This document shows, piece after piece, positions 17,641 through 27,168 of a stretch of 64,000 nucleotides of DNA. The notes under the pieces are model-generated. The model was not told the origin of the DNA. It made no database searches and saw only the letters and a program-made list of their open reading frames with translations. The translations under genes were made by a program, and so were the position numbers. The stretch is from contig CASEHD010000005.1 in NCBI GenBank assembly GCA_949287655.1, positions 29,128 through 93,127 on the forward strand. The letters are read 5' to 3'. The stretch comes from an uncultured Christensenella sp. Its GTDB lineage: Bacteria > Bacillota > Clostridia > Christensenellales > UBA3700. How positions within the stretch are numbered: the stretch's first letter is position 1; each line of letters begins with the position of its first letter.

Positions 17641-18704
17641 TATCTTTTCTCCTCCGTCTTAGCGATAAAGTTGTCGATGATGAACTGCGTGTCGAGCGGC
17701 CCGCCGCACTCTTCGGGGTGGAACTGTACGGATACCGCGTTCTTGTACGCAAGACCTTCGCAGGTGCCGTCGTTCGCGTTCACGTAAAGCAGCTTCGCTC
17801 CCGCGGGGATCACGTTGTTGTCCACCGCGTAGCCGTGATTCTGCGACGTGATGAATATCCTGTCGCCAAACGTCTCTTTTACCGGCTGATTGCCGCCGCG
17901 GTGACCGTATTTAAGCTTATAGGTCTTGCCGCCCTGCGACAGCGCGAGTATCTGATGACCGAGGCTTACCGCCAGCATCGGTATGCCCGACTTGAGCAGC
18001 TTGTCCGCTTCTGCGGCTTCTGCTTTGCATTCCTCCGGATCGCCCGCTCCGTTTGAAAGCACTATGCCGCACGGCTTTGTCGCCAGCACGTCCTCCGCTT
18101 TCGTATCGTGCGGGAAACGGGTGACCTTAAAGCCGCGTTTAACGAACTCCGCGACCAGATTCGCGCTCTCGCCGTAATCGACGACCGCGATGTTTTTGCT
18201 TCCCTCGCCGAACGTTTCTACCTCCTTGCAGGAAGCCGCCGCGACCGCGCCGGTAATGCGGAAATCCTTTACTCTCTTCATCGTAACCGCGTCGGGAGAC
18301 GGGTTTTTCGTAATGATACCGTTCATCACGCCGTTTTCCCTTATCGTCTTCGTCAGATGACGGGTATCTACGCCCGCAAGCGCGACGACGCCGCATCTTT
18401 TAAGCATATCGCCGAACTTTCCCTTTGTGCGGAAGTTGGACGGAGCGTCGCATATCTCGCGGCAGACGTAACCGGAAAGACATATCGACTTTTCGTCGTA
18501 ATCTTCGGGGATATCGCCGTAGTTTCCTATCAGCGGGAACGTCTGCACGACGATCTGCCCGCGATAAGTCGGGTCCGCGACCGTTTCGAGATAGCCGCCC
18601 ATAGAAGTCGTGAACACGACTTCGCCGATCGTCTCGCGGTCGGCGCCGACGCCGTAGCCTTCAAACTTGTCACCGTTTTCCAGAATCAGATAAACTTTGT
18701 CCAT
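17640..18704 (-). CDS. carA: Carbamoyl-phosphate synthase small chain with Cys-to-Ser active site
   Basis: Amidotransferase subunit that normally hydrolyses glutamine and channels ammonia to CarB; 354 residues. The N-terminal CarA domain (VVFTTSMGGYLETVADPTYR) and the class I glutaminase domain (LSNGAGDPEE, GHQILALSQGGKTYKLKYGH) are recognisable. The nucleophile motif reads AVSLGHQ: codon AGC at 17966-17964 gives Ser247 where Cys is expected. His329 and Glu331 of the triad are kept (FHPEE). Substitution of this Cys by Ser is known to stop glutamine use in E. coli CarA, and ammonia-dependent vertebrate CPS1 has Ser here. So the complex is inferred to use free ammonia. ATG at 18704 follows GAGGAAAATTT; a weak TTGCGG-17-TAATAT promoter lies near 18770-18800. 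Confidence 0.93.
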   Translation of the reverse strand: MDKVYLILENGDKFEGYGVGADRETIGEVVFTTSMGGYLETVADPTYRGQIVVQTFPLIGNYGDIPEDYDEKSICLSGYVCREICDAPSNFRTKGKFGDMLKRCGVVALAGVDTRHLTKTIRENGVMNGIITKNPSPDAVTMKRVKDFRITGAVAAASCKEVETFGEGSKNIAVVDYGESANLVAEFVKRGFKVTRFPHDTKAEDVLATKPCGIVLSNGAGDPEECKAEAAEADKLLKSGIPMLAVSLGHQILALSQGGKTYKLKYGHRGGNQPVKETFGDRIFITSQNHGYAVDNNVIPAGAKLLYVNANDGTCEGLAYKNAVSVQFHPEECGGPLDTQFIIDNFIAKTEEKR

Positions 18705-18903
18705 AAATTTTCCTCGTGCGCGCAAAACGCGCGTTTTTCAGAGCGCGTGCGCGCCGTAAATTCTTTACTAATAATATTACCATATATCTGCCGCCGCCGC
18801 AAGACATTTTTTGAAAAAAGCCGCGCCTTCCCCGCTCTTTTGCACGTACGTCGCACCGCGTAAAAAAATATTTTTTTTATCCTCTTCAACCCCTTTCAAA
18901 CAG

Positions 18904-18932
18904 GTGACTGATTTTTCGCTTTGTGCTATAAT
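18904..18932 (+). promoter_or_regulatory. Promoter of purF-asnA
   Basis: GTGACT (18904-18909), 17-base spacer, TATAAT (18927-18932), with TGC before the -10 (extended -10). It ends 32 bases before the purF ATG. No PurR box or G-rich purine riboswitch is visible. Confidence 0.65.
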
Positions 18933-18963
18933 TCTAATATATTTTTTCTGTGGAGGAATTGAT

Positions 18964-20367
18964 ATGGCTCGCAAGATCAACGAAGAATGCGGTATTTTCG
19001 GTATATATAACAAAGCCGGCATAAAACAGCTGGGCAATCTGGTGTACTTCGGTCTTTTCGCGCTGCAACACCGCGGTCAGGAAGCCGCAGGCATCGCGAT
19101 CAACCGCGACGGAGACGTCGTCATCCAGAAAAGCCTCGGCCTCGTTTCCGACGTATTCAAGGACTCTCCGATGATAACGATGGACGGCGATATCGCGGTC
19201 GGTCACGTAAGATATTCTACCACCGGCAGCAATACCCAGGAAAACGCTCAGCCCCTTTGCGCGAAATATTACAAAGGCTCTCTTACGATAGCTCACAACG
19301 GCAATATCTGCAACGCGGATAAACTGCGCAAGGAACTTTCGGAGCAAGGCAGCATATTCCACTCCACCAACGACAGCGAGATAATCGCGTATCTTATCGC
19401 GAAAGCGCGCATACATACTAAGTCCATCGAGGAAGCGGTAAAAGCTGTGATACCTCAGCTGGAAGGCTCATTCTCCCTGCTCGTGATGAGTCCGAGAAAA
19501 CTCATCGCGGTAAGAGACCCGCACGGCATACGCCCCCTCTGTATGGGCAGGATAAAGGACAGCGTGGTTTTCGCCAGCGAGACCTGCGCGCTCGATACGG
19601 TGGGCGCTACCTTCGTAAGAGATATCCGCCCCGGCGAGATATACGTCGTCAACCAGACCGGCGAATTCAGCATTGAAGACTACTGCAATCAGCCTTCCGC
19701 CCTCTGTATATTCGAACACATCTACTTTGCGCGCCCCGACAGCGTCATCGACGGTCAGAGCGTCAACGAAGCGAGAGTGGAAGCAGGCAGGATGCTCGCA
19801 AAACAGCACCCCGTCGAAGCTGACGTAGTCATAGGCGTGCCCGACAGCGGCCTTTCCAGCGCGATAGGCTACTCTATGCAAAGCGGTATTCCGTACGGCG
19901 TCGGACTTATCAAAAACAGATATATAGGCAGAACTTTCATTCAGCCGTCGCAGGCGATGAGAGAAAGAAGCGTCGCGCTCAAACTGAACGTGCTTAAAGC
20001 TAATATCGAAGGCAAGCGCGTCATCGTCATAGACGACTCGATAGTCAGAGGAACAACGCTCGCGAATATAATCAAAATGCTCAAAAAGGGCGGCGCGACC
20101 GAAGTGCACGTGCGCATAAGCAGCCCCAAGTTCATATATCCGTGCTTCTACGGCACCGATATCCCGGACAGGAGCCAGCTGGCAAGCGTCAACTATACGC
20201 ACGACGAACTGTGCCGCAAGATAGGCGCGGATTCTCTCGGTTTCCTCGACACCGACAGCGTGGACGAGATTGCGAAAAACAGCAAGCTCGCGTTCTGCAA
20301 AGCTTGCTTTACAGGCAAATACCCCTGTCCAGTACCCGAATGCGCAAACAAAACGGAGTTTGAATGA
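18964..20367 (+). CDS. purF: Amidophosphoribosyltransferase PurF
   Basis: First step of purine synthesis: PRPP plus glutamine to phosphoribosylamine. 467 residues. An eight-residue propeptide (MARKINEE) precedes the N-terminal nucleophile Cys9 (ECGIFGIY), as in B. subtilis PurF. Glutaminase domain: [31 protein letters not shown]. Phosphoribosyltransferase domain: VIGVPDSG and the PRPP loop [14 protein letters not shown]-terminal [14 protein letters not shown] carries the Fe-S cysteines of the B. subtilis type. ATG at 18964 follows GGAGG; a longer frame upstream crosses the promoter. It keeps its own glutaminase Cys, unlike the neighbouring CarA. asnA starts one base after its stop. Confidence 0.97.
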   Translation: MARKINEECGIFGIYNKAGIKQLGNLVYFGLFALQHRGQEAAGIAINRDGDVVIQKSLGLVSDVFKDSPMITMDGDIAVGHVRYSTTGSNTQENAQPLCAKYYKGSLTIAHNGNICNADKLRKELSEQGSIFHSTNDSEIIAYLIAKARIHTKSIEEAVKAVIPQLEGSFSLLVMSPRKLIAVRDPHGIRPLCMGRIKDSVVFASETCALDTVGATFVRDIRPGEIYVVNQTGEFSIEDYCNQPSALCIFEHIYFARPDSVIDGQSVNEARVEAGRMLAKQHPVEADVVIGVPDSGLSSAIGYSMQSGIPYGVGLIKNRYIGRTFIQPSQAMRERSVALKLNVLKANIEGKRVIVIDDSIVRGTTLANIIKMLKKGGATEVHVRISSPKFIYPCFYGTDIPDRSQLASVNYTHDELCRKIGADSLGFLDTDSVDEIAKNSKLAFCKACFTGKYPCPVPECANKTEFE

Positions 20368-20368
20368 T

Positions 20369-21340
20369 ATGACCGGACTTCTGGAAACCGAAATAAAGAT
20401 AAAATATTTAAAAGACAGCTTTGAACGTCTGCTCGCGTCAAAACTCAACCTCACCCGCGTTTCCGCGCCACTTTTCGTACTAGCGGACAGCGGACTCAAC
20501 GACAATCTGAACGGTGTGGAGCGCCCTGTATCTTTCGATATTAAGCAGACCGGCAAGGTCGCGGAAGTCGTGCACAGCCTCGCGAAATGGAAGAGATTTG
20601 CGCTGTACGAATACGGCTTTGAACCCGACAGCGGTCTTTATACCGATATGAACGCGATACGCCGCGACGAGGTGTGCGACAATCTGCACTCTCTTTACGT
20701 CGACCAGTGGGACTGGGAAAAGGTGATCAACCGCGAGGACAGAAACCCGGAATACCTGAAAGCGACAGTGGAGAAGATCTACGAGGCGCTCAAAGAGTGT
20801 ATGAACGCGCTTCAGGGCCATTTCGGCGAAAAGACGACCACCCTTCCCGATAAGATCACATTTGTCACCACGCAGGAGCTTGAGGACCTCTACCCCGACC
20901 TCGCGCCGTCGGAAAGAGAGACGGCGTTCGTCAGAAAATGCGGCGCTATGTTCCTGATGCAGATAGGAGGCAAGCTGAAAAGCGGCAAGAAACACGACGG
21001 CAGGGCGCCCGACTACGACGATTGGCAGCTCAACGGCGACCTCGTGCTTTACTACCCCGTTCTCGACAGAGCTTTTGAGATATCTTCAATGGGCATACGC
21101 GTGGACAAGGACTCCCTTATCCGTCAGCTTACGGAAGAAGGTCAGCTGGAGAGGCTGGAATATCCGTTCCACAAAGCGCTTGTCGAAGACAGGCTCCCGC
21201 TTACGATCGGCGGCGGCATAGGTCAGTCCAGACTTTGTATGTTCCTGCTCGGCAAACGCCACATAGGCGAAGTTCAGGCTTCGATATGGCCGGAGGAAAC
21301 GTTGGAAGACTGCAAGAAGAAAGGGATAACCCTTCTGTGA
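20369..21340 (+). CDS. asnA: Aspartate-ammonia ligase AsnA
   Basis: Makes asparagine from aspartate, ATP and free ammonia; class II tRNA-synthetase-like fold, 323 residues (E. coli AsnA is 330). Motifs: [18 protein letters not shown] at the N-terminus, [51 protein letters not shown], and the C-terminal [20 protein letters not shown]. Coupled to purF (GGAG at 20355-20358 lies inside the purF end). It uses ammonia directly rather than glutamine. Confidence 0.96.
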   Translation: MTGLLETEIKIKYLKDSFERLLASKLNLTRVSAPLFVLADSGLNDNLNGVERPVSFDIKQTGKVAEVVHSLAKWKRFALYEYGFEPDSGLYTDMNAIRRDEVCDNLHSLYVDQWDWEKVINREDRNPEYLKATVEKIYEALKECMNALQGHFGEKTTTLPDKITFVTTQELEDLYPDLAPSERETAFVRKCGAMFLMQIGGKLKSGKKHDGRAPDYDDWQLNGDLVLYYPVLDRAFEISSMGIRVDKDSLIRQLTEEGQLERLEYPFHKALVEDRLPLTIGGGIGQSRLCMFLLGKRHIGEVQASIWPEETLEDCKKKGITLL

Positions 21341-21384
21341 CCTTATTTTCTCAATACATATCGACAAAAATCAAAATATAAATA

Positions 21385-21415
21385 AATAAACGGGCGGTCA
21401 GACCGCCCGTTTATT
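21385..21415 (+). terminator. Terminator after asnA
   Basis: AATAAACGGGCGGTC (21385-21399) is followed after one base by its full complement GACCGCCCGTTTATT (21401-21415). The T-run is short, so it may act on both strands. Nothing else is seen between it and the alaS terminator. Confidence 0.75.
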
Positions 21416-21533
21416 ACCGCGTTCGTTTGAGAATGCGTTTACTTTTAATATCCCCGGCTCGAATGTCGCTTGCCGCCCGTCTTATAAATCCTTTCCGAGC
21501 GTTTCCAACGGCGATTTATATATTGGATCCGAT

Positions 21534-21571
21534 AAAAAAATCCGCCGCTTACGCTGACCGTAAACGGCGGA
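21534..21571 (-). terminator. Terminator after alaS
   Basis: On the minus strand TCCGCCG (21571-21565) pairs with CGGCGGA (21547-21541), extended by TTACG/CGTAA, followed by seven T (21540-21534). It lies 24 bases after the alaS stop. Confidence 0.9.
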
Positions 21572-21595
21572 TATGTTATCATATGATCTGCGTTA

Positions 21596-23383
21596 TCATT
21601 CCGCGTCGATAGTTGCCTTTATACGGCGCACGCCCGCGCTCGACGACTGCTCTTTAAGCAATCTGAAATGCACCAGCTGACCGGTATGTTCCGCATGCGG
21701 TCCGCCGCATATCTCTTTGTCGACGTCGCCTATCGTATAGACCTTTACCATCTCGCCGTATCTGCTGCCGAATACGCCGACCGCGTTCTGTTCGCGCGCC
21801 TGTTCGACGGTCATCTCCTCGCACACTACGGGGATATCTCTTGCAATAGCGTCGTTTACCGCGTCCTCGACCGCCTTCTTCTCTTCCTCTGTCAGAGGTC
21901 TGTCGAAGTTGAAGTCGAAACGCAGTCTTTCCGCGGTGATGTTGCTGCCCTTCTGCTGTATATCGTCTCTTCCCAGCACTTTTTTCAGACAGCCGAGAAG
22001 GAGGTGCGTGGCGGTATGAAGGTAGGTCGTTCTCTTAGAGGTATCCGCGAGTCCGCCCTTGAATTTCTGTTCAGCGCCCGCCTGCGATTTCTTCTGATGT
22101 TCTTCGAAAGCCTTGTCATAGCCCTCTTTGTCAACGCCGAAGCCGCGCTCTCTGCATATCTCTTCCGTCATCTCGATCGGGAAACCGAAAGTGTCGTACA
22201 ATCTGAAAGCGGTCTTGCCGTTCAGCTTATCGCCCTGCACGTATTTAAGCACTTTTTCAATCTCTTTGAGACCGTTTTCGAGGGTCTTTGAAAAGCGTTC
22301 CTCTTCCTTTGTCAGCTCTTCGACTATCTTTGCCGCGTTGACCTGAAGTTCCGGATATACGTCCTTGTACTTTTCAATATATATCTTCGCGAGGTCGACC
22401 AGCTTGGCGCTGTCGAACCCGATTTGTCTTGCGAATCTCACGCTTCTTCTGATAAGGCGGCGCAGCACGTACCCCTGATCGACGTTGGACGGCACTACGC
22501 CGCGCTCGTCGCCGATGAGGAATGTCGCGGTACGGATGTGGTCCGCGATTATTCTTATCGCCCTGGTGTCCTCTTCGTTCTCTCCGTATTTCTTTCCGCT
22601 TTCTTCGGATATCTTAGCGATGACGTCCGTGAAAAGGTCGGTTTCGTACGCGCTCCTGAGCCCGTTTATCATGCAGACCGTACGCTCGAGCCCCATACCG
22701 GTATCGACGTTCTTCTGCTTGAGCGGTTCAAACTTACCGTCCGCGGTGCGGTTGAACTCCATAAACACGTTGTTCCAGATCTCAACCCACTTTCCGCAGT
22801 CGCAGGACGGGTCGCAATGATCGGAACAAGCGGGCTTGCCGGTGTCAATGAATATCTCTGTATCGCTGCCGCAGGGACCGGTCGCGCCGGCGTACCACCA
22901 GTTGTTCTTTTTGGGCAGATAGAATATCCTGTCCTTGGGTATACCGTGCTTTTCCCATACGCTTGCCGCAAATGTATCTCTGGGGCAGTCCTCGTCGCCG
23001 GCAAATACGGTGACCGCGATCTTTTCGACGGGGATCTCAAGCACTTTGGTAAGAAAATCAAAAGAAAAACCTATCGACTCTTCCTTAAAATAATCGCCCA
23101 AAGACCAATTGCCCAGCATTTCGAAAAAAGTCAGGTGCGTTGCGTCGCCGACCTCGTCGATATCGCCGGTACGCACGCATTTCTGCACGTCGGTGAGGCG
23201 CTTCCCCGCCGGGTGCTTCTGCCCGAGAAGGTAGGGCACGAGCGGGTGCATGCCGGCAGTCGTGAAAAGCACCGACGGGTCGTTTTCCGGGATGAGCGAA
23301 GCGGACGGTATGACCGCATGTCCGCGTTCTTTGAAAAATTCGAGATAACTCGATCTCAGTTGCTCAGATGTCAACTTCTTCAT
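21596..23383 (-). CDS. alaS: Alanyl-tRNA synthetase, C-terminally short form
   Basis: Charges tRNA-Ala. 595 residues against about 870 in most bacteria. The catalytic class IIc core (FTTAGMHPLVPYLLG, CVRTGDIDEVG, FFEMLGNWSLGDYFK, TGPCGSDTE, NVDTGMGLER) and the editing domain are intact: HTATH at 456-460 and CGGPH at 559-563 give the zinc-binding set. The DHHA1/C-Ala oligomerisation and tRNA-elbow domain is missing; the frame ends just after the editing domain with a normal stop and terminator, so it is not a local frameshift. ATG at 23383 follows AAAGAGGT. It is 17 bases downstream of glnN and probably cotranscribed. Confidence 0.94.
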   Translation of the reverse strand: MKKLTSEQLRSSYLEFFKERGHAVIPSASLIPENDPSVLFTTAGMHPLVPYLLGQKHPAGKRLTDVQKCVRTGDIDEVGDATHLTFFEMLGNWSLGDYFKEESIGFSFDFLTKVLEIPVEKIAVTVFAGDEDCPRDTFAASVWEKHGIPKDRIFYLPKKNNWWYAGATGPCGSDTEIFIDTGKPACSDHCDPSCDCGKWVEIWNNVFMEFNRTADGKFEPLKQKNVDTGMGLERTVCMINGLRSAYETDLFTDVIAKISEESGKKYGENEEDTRAIRIIADHIRTATFLIGDERGVVPSNVDQGYVLRRLIRRSVRFARQIGFDSAKLVDLAKIYIEKYKDVYPELQVNAAKIVEELTKEEERFSKTLENGLKEIEKVLKYVQGDKLNGKTAFRLYDTFGFPIEMTEEICRERGFGVDKEGYDKAFEEHQKKSQAGAEQKFKGGLADTSKRTTYLHTATHLLLGCLKKVLGRDDIQQKGSNITAERLRFDFNFDRPLTEEEKKAVEDAVNDAIARDIPVVCEEMTVEQAREQNAVGVFGSRYGEMVKVYTIGDVDKEICGGPHAEHTGQLVHFRLLKEQSSSAGVRRIKATIDAE

Positions 23384-23400
23384 ATATAAATACCTCTTTT

Positions 23401-25521
23401 TTATTCGTAGAAAAGTATATCCGCATAAGTCGGGAAAGGCCACATCTCCTGAGGAGTGATGCTTTCCAGCTTGTCGGCGTATTCGCGCAGTTTTTCCATG
23501 ACCAGTTTCACTCTGTCGCGGAAAAGTATAGCCTGTTTTTTGCTGTCCGTAGCGGCAAACGCGCCGTCCTTTGCGGTCTGCAAAGCGTCGATATTGTCTT
23601 TAAGACCCTTTACGAGAACGCTTACGTTCCTTATCATCGCCCTCTGTACGACTGCGAGTTCGGGGTCGACCTTGCCGATCTCGTTTATCTGCTTCGCGAG
23701 CGTATATTGCCATCTCAGCACCGCGGGCAGGATCTGGTTTCTCGCCATAAGAAGCGCGGTCTCCGCCTCAATGTTCGCGCTCTTGACGTAGTTGTCGAGG
23801 TATATCGCGCGGCGGCTCTCCATTTCCTTTACGGAAAGAAGATTGTGCTTTAAGAACAGCTCCATATTCTTGGGTCTGACCATCGCCTCGTAAGCGTCGA
23901 CGCTGTTGGTCGCGGTGTCGAGACCGCGCTTTTTAGCCTCTTTCACCCACTCTCTGCTGTAATTGTTGCCGTTGAAAATTATTCTCTTATGCTCGTTGTA
24001 AGTGGTCTTGACCAGCTCGTTTATCGCCTTGTCGAGGTCCTTTTTGGGCACTTTTTCAAGCGTATCCGCCATTCTCGAAATCATTTCCGCGGTCATCGCG
24101 TTCATGATAAGGGTCGGCGTAGAAAGCGTCGCGGAGCTGCCGACCATTCTGAATTCGAACTTGTTGCCGGTAAACGCAAACGGAGACGTACGGTTACGGT
24201 CGGACGTATCCTTCTTGGGCTGCGCGACGTAGCTTACGCCCATATTGATATATTGCTTTGTCGCGCTGGCGATCGTATGCCCTTCGCTGATATCGTCGAG
24301 AAGGGTCTGCATGTCGCCGCCGATAAATACCGAAATGATCGACGGAGGCGCCTCGTTCCCGCCCAGTCTGTAATCGTTGCCAAGGCTGGACGCGCTCATT
24401 CTTAGCAGGTCGTAATATTCGTCCACGCCCGCTATAACGGCGAGGAAGAACAGCAAAAATACCTTGTTTTCAGACGGGTTGCTGCCCGGCTTCAGCAGAT
24501 TGAGACCGGTGTCCGTGCCCAGAGAATAGTTGCAATGCTTGCCGCTGCCGTTTATGCCCGCGAACGGCTTTTCGTGCAGAAGGCAGGCAAGACCTCTCTG
24601 ATCGGCGACCTTCTTCATCGTCTCCATAATAAGCTGATTCTGGTCTGTCGCGATATTCGCCTGGCAGAAGATGGGCGCCAGCTCGTGCTGAGCGGGAGCG
24701 ACCTCGTTGTGCTGGGTCTTAGCGGTTATGCCCAGCTTCCACAGTTCCTCGTTGAGATCCGCCATAAAGTCGCTGACCCTGTCGCGTATACTTGCATAAT
24801 ATTGGTCGTTCTTTTCCTGTCCTTTGGGCGGCATTGCGCCGAAAAGCGTTCTGCCCGTAAATTCGAGGTCGTACCTCTTATCGAAATCTTTTTTGTCGAC
24901 AAGGAAATATTCCTGCTCTCCGCCGACGTTTGCGATGACTCTCTTCGCTTCTACGCCGAGTATTCTGAGGAGCCTTAATCCTTCCTTGTTTATCGCTTCC
25001 ATCGACTTCAGAAGCGGGGTCTTCTTGTCGAGCGCTTCGCCGGTGTAAGAACAAAACGCGGTCGGTATGCACAAGACGCCCGCGCCGTCCTTCGGCTTTT
25101 TGATGAACGCCGGCGACGAACAGTCCCACGCGGTATATCCGCGCGCTTCGAAAGTCGCCCTTATGCCGCCCGACGGGAAGCTGGACGCGTCTGCCTCGCC
25201 TTTACGCAGATTGCTGCCGGTAAATTCGAGGATCGGGTTGCCCTGCTTGTCGATCGAGATAAAGCTGTCGTGCTTTTCAGCCGTCGTGCCGGTAAGCGGC
25301 TGGAACCAGTGCGTATAGTGCGTGGCGCCGTTTTCGCTGCTCCACTCCTTCATAGCCTCCGCGACCTTGTTCGCGAGTTCTTTTTCAAGCGGTTTTCCGG
25401 AATCAATGACTTCCTTTAATTCCCTGTAAGTATCTTCCGAAAGATACTTTTTCATAACGCTGTCGTTAAAAACGTGACAGCCGAAAAAATCGGTGATCTT
25501 TTTGCTTTCTGTAATTCTCAT
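23401..25521 (-). CDS. glnN: Type III glutamine synthetase
   Basis: ATP-dependent ammonia assimilation into glutamine. 706 residues, the length of GSIII (GlnN), much larger than GSI. Landmarks: FGCHVFNDSVM at the N-terminus, THWFQPLTGTTAEKHDSF, FPSGGIRATFEARGYTAWD, ANVGGEQEYFLVD, TQHNEVAPAQHELAP, HEKPFAGINGSGKHCNYS, NEAPPSIISVFIG and NRTSPFAFTGNKFEFR. ATG at 25521 follows GGAGA. Driven by the promoter at 25560-25588. With AsnA and the altered CarA nearby it fits a lifestyle with ample ammonia. Confidence 0.97.
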   Translation of the reverse strand: MRITESKKITDFFGCHVFNDSVMKKYLSEDTYRELKEVIDSGKPLEKELANKVAEAMKEWSSENGATHYTHWFQPLTGTTAEKHDSFISIDKQGNPILEFTGSNLRKGEADASSFPSGGIRATFEARGYTAWDCSSPAFIKKPKDGAGVLCIPTAFCSYTGEALDKKTPLLKSMEAINKEGLRLLRILGVEAKRVIANVGGEQEYFLVDKKDFDKRYDLEFTGRTLFGAMPPKGQEKNDQYYASIRDRVSDFMADLNEELWKLGITAKTQHNEVAPAQHELAPIFCQANIATDQNQLIMETMKKVADQRGLACLLHEKPFAGINGSGKHCNYSLGTDTGLNLLKPGSNPSENKVFLLFFLAVIAGVDEYYDLLRMSASSLGNDYRLGGNEAPPSIISVFIGGDMQTLLDDISEGHTIASATKQYINMGVSYVAQPKKDTSDRNRTSPFAFTGNKFEFRMVGSSATLSTPTLIMNAMTAEMISRMADTLEKVPKKDLDKAINELVKTTYNEHKRIIFNGNNYSREWVKEAKKRGLDTATNSVDAYEAMVRPKNMELFLKHNLLSVKEMESRRAIYLDNYVKSANIEAETALLMARNQILPAVLRWQYTLAKQINEIGKVDPELAVVQRAMIRNVSVLVKGLKDNIDALQTAKDGAFAATDSKKQAILFRDRVKLVMEKLREYADKLESITPQEMWPFPTYADILFYE

Positions 25522-25559
25522 ATGCGTCTCCGGATAACGACTGTTTTTCAGATATCCTT

Positions 25560-25588
25560 ATTATATATAATGAACTGTAAAATGGCAA
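25560..25588 (-). promoter_or_regulatory. Promoter of glnN-alaS
   Basis: On the minus strand TTGCCA (25588-25583), 17 bases, TATAAT (25565-25560). Predicted leader about 30 bases. Confidence 0.7.
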
Positions 25589-25656
25589 ATAATTGACGCG
25601 CGTTTTATCAAATTTATTAACTTTTTGATTGTTTTGTAAAACTATATTTTATAAAA

Positions 25657-25692
25657 TCGGCGTGCTTTCAAGTTTTAACGAAAGCAACGCCG
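25657..25692 (-). terminator. Terminator after the HAD-CAT-TIR cassette
   Basis: TCGGCG and GCTTTC on one arm (25657-25669) pair with GAAAGC and CGCCGA on the other (25680-25692). On the minus strand it is followed by ATTTTATAAAA. It lies about 20 bases after the TIR gene stop. Confidence 0.65.
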
Positions 25693-25710
25693 ACGATATA
25701 TACTAAACAG

Positions 25711-27168
25711 TTATTTTTTATATTTTTCTACCAGTCCGTTATAAATATTTTTAAAACGGCTGAAAACAATAGTCCTGGAATTTTCGTGATTTTCAAAAAC
25801 TCTGATATACTCTCCCATTTCAGTCAGACAGTCTAATATCTCGTCCTCGTCTTTCATGGTTGTAATTGAATCTGCCAGCTGAACGAAATATTCAAGCGCA
25901 ATGTAATCTTTCAATGAGGAATTTATATTAGGTTTGCTATCTATATTCCTGTACAGACTTTTTCTTGTTTCAAGAGATAATTGAGCATACTTTTCAGCAT
26001 CCTCTTCTCTTCCGAGGTCTTTACAAAAACTATAAGCATTCCTGTAAACGTACGACAAAAGCAACCTTGCATACTGTTCGTTACTTTCTTGTTTTTGTAG
26101 CGTTTTACAGTTTGCTATTACGCTGTTGCAGTATACAAGAGCTTTTTCGCAAAGTTCTTTTCTCTTTTCAGGATTTATCCCTTCCTTGTCGAGATAGACA
26201 AGGTATAAAAAAGTAGTATGCTCCTGCAATTGCGTGATTGCCCATACGACAAACTCGTCGTTCTGTACGTCTTCTTCTGAAAATCTTATGCCGGAATAAT
26301 CGTAATCTTCGTGAAACTCCAAAGAATACTCTTTTATCCTGTACGCATCGCTGTTGAATTTTTTAATGAAATTCCTGAACACGCGTCCTTCCATATTTAC
26401 CCTGGAATCAGGAGATGCGACGACCTGTCGGAACAGATCGAGAGTATCCATAGCCAATTGCAGCGAATTGCTGAGCGCAACGGGTCTCAGTTTGTCGCTC
26501 GATAAAAGCTCTTGTAATTTTACGCATTGCTCAATAGCTATACTTATATCCTGATAAATATATCTTGCCTGTGTATAAAATACAAGCTGCGTAGCAAGCT
26601 CATAATCCGACAATTGAGGATTGGTAAAATGATCGTGCAGTTCGCTTCCTACACTGTGTATAGTATTTAAAACAGACATCTTGTCCTGGCTCAATATAAG
26701 ATTCTGTTTTCTTATAAACTCGTCAAAGATTCTTTGAGCGACCTCTTCGTCATTCTGTCCCCGTCTTAGCAAAGGAGTTCCCCATACGCCGTGCATATCT
26801 GTCGGGAACAACTCGCTGTCTTCGTTAACTATATCTATTTTAAACAGATGTAATTTCGCAATGTTTTCTCTTGCGTTGAATTTAGACGACAGAAAGCCTG
26901 TCTCGTATATCAGATTCCCGCTGATGGGTAATACTGCGCCGGTATTATCCTTTTTGTTTTCGAACAGGAGTATCGCCTGATTGCATCTGTTCATCTGATA
27001 AGTAATCGTTTCACTGACTGTCCTCGTATTAGCCGACAACGAGTCGTCGTTTCCCTCGTAATCACCGCCGATAACGCCTAAATAACCGTTTGCATCGAGT
27101 TTGTTTTTCAAAACGATCGCAAGATTTTTATTCTTGCTCCATCCGATAAAAATAATTCCTTTTCTCAT
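25711..27168 (-). CDS. TIR-like (CAP12/PCTIR type) protein with helical C-terminus
   Basis: 485 residues. Residues 1 to about 140 resemble the bacterial TIR-like family once called predicted nucleotide-binding proteins: beta strand GIIFIGWSKNKNLA, a second strand AILLFENK and the motif GNLIYETGFLSSKF, in which Glu89 sits where NAD-cleaving TIRs have their catalytic glutamate (NxxxExG). The rest (150-485) is all-helical and TPR-like, perhaps a sensor. No membrane segment. Members of this family act in antiphage defence by NAD depletion; that role is inferred. Last of a three-gene cassette: its ATG overlaps the acetyltransferase stop by four bases. AT-rich compared with neighbours. Confidence 0.7.
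   Translation of the reverse strand: MRKGIIFIGWSKNKNLAIVLKNKLDANGYLGVIGGDYEGNDDSLSANTRTVSETITYQMNRCNQAILLFENKKDNTGAVLPISGNLIYETGFLSSKFNARENIAKLHLFKIDIVNEDSELFPTDMHGVWGTPLLRRGQNDEEVAQRIFDEFIRKQNLILSQDKMSVLNTIHSVGSELHDHFTNPQLSDYELATQLVFYTQARYIYQDISIAIEQCVKLQELLSSDKLRPVALSNSLQLAMDTLDLFRQVVASPDSRVNMEGRVFRNFIKKFNSDAYRIKEYSLEFHEDYDYSGIRFSEEDVQNDEFVVWAITQLQEHTTFLYLVYLDKEGINPEKRKELCEKALVYCNSVIANCKTLQKQESNEQYARLLLSYVYRNAYSFCKDLGREEDAEKYAQLSLETRKSLYRNIDSKPNINSSLKDYIALEYFVQLADSITTMKDEDEILDCLTEMGEYIRVFENHENSRTIVFSRFKNIYNGLVEKYKK

Noticed and set aside
18811..18963. Upstream extension of PurF
   Set aside because: It would cross the promoter and place residues before the propeptide; GGAGG supports the ATG at 18964.
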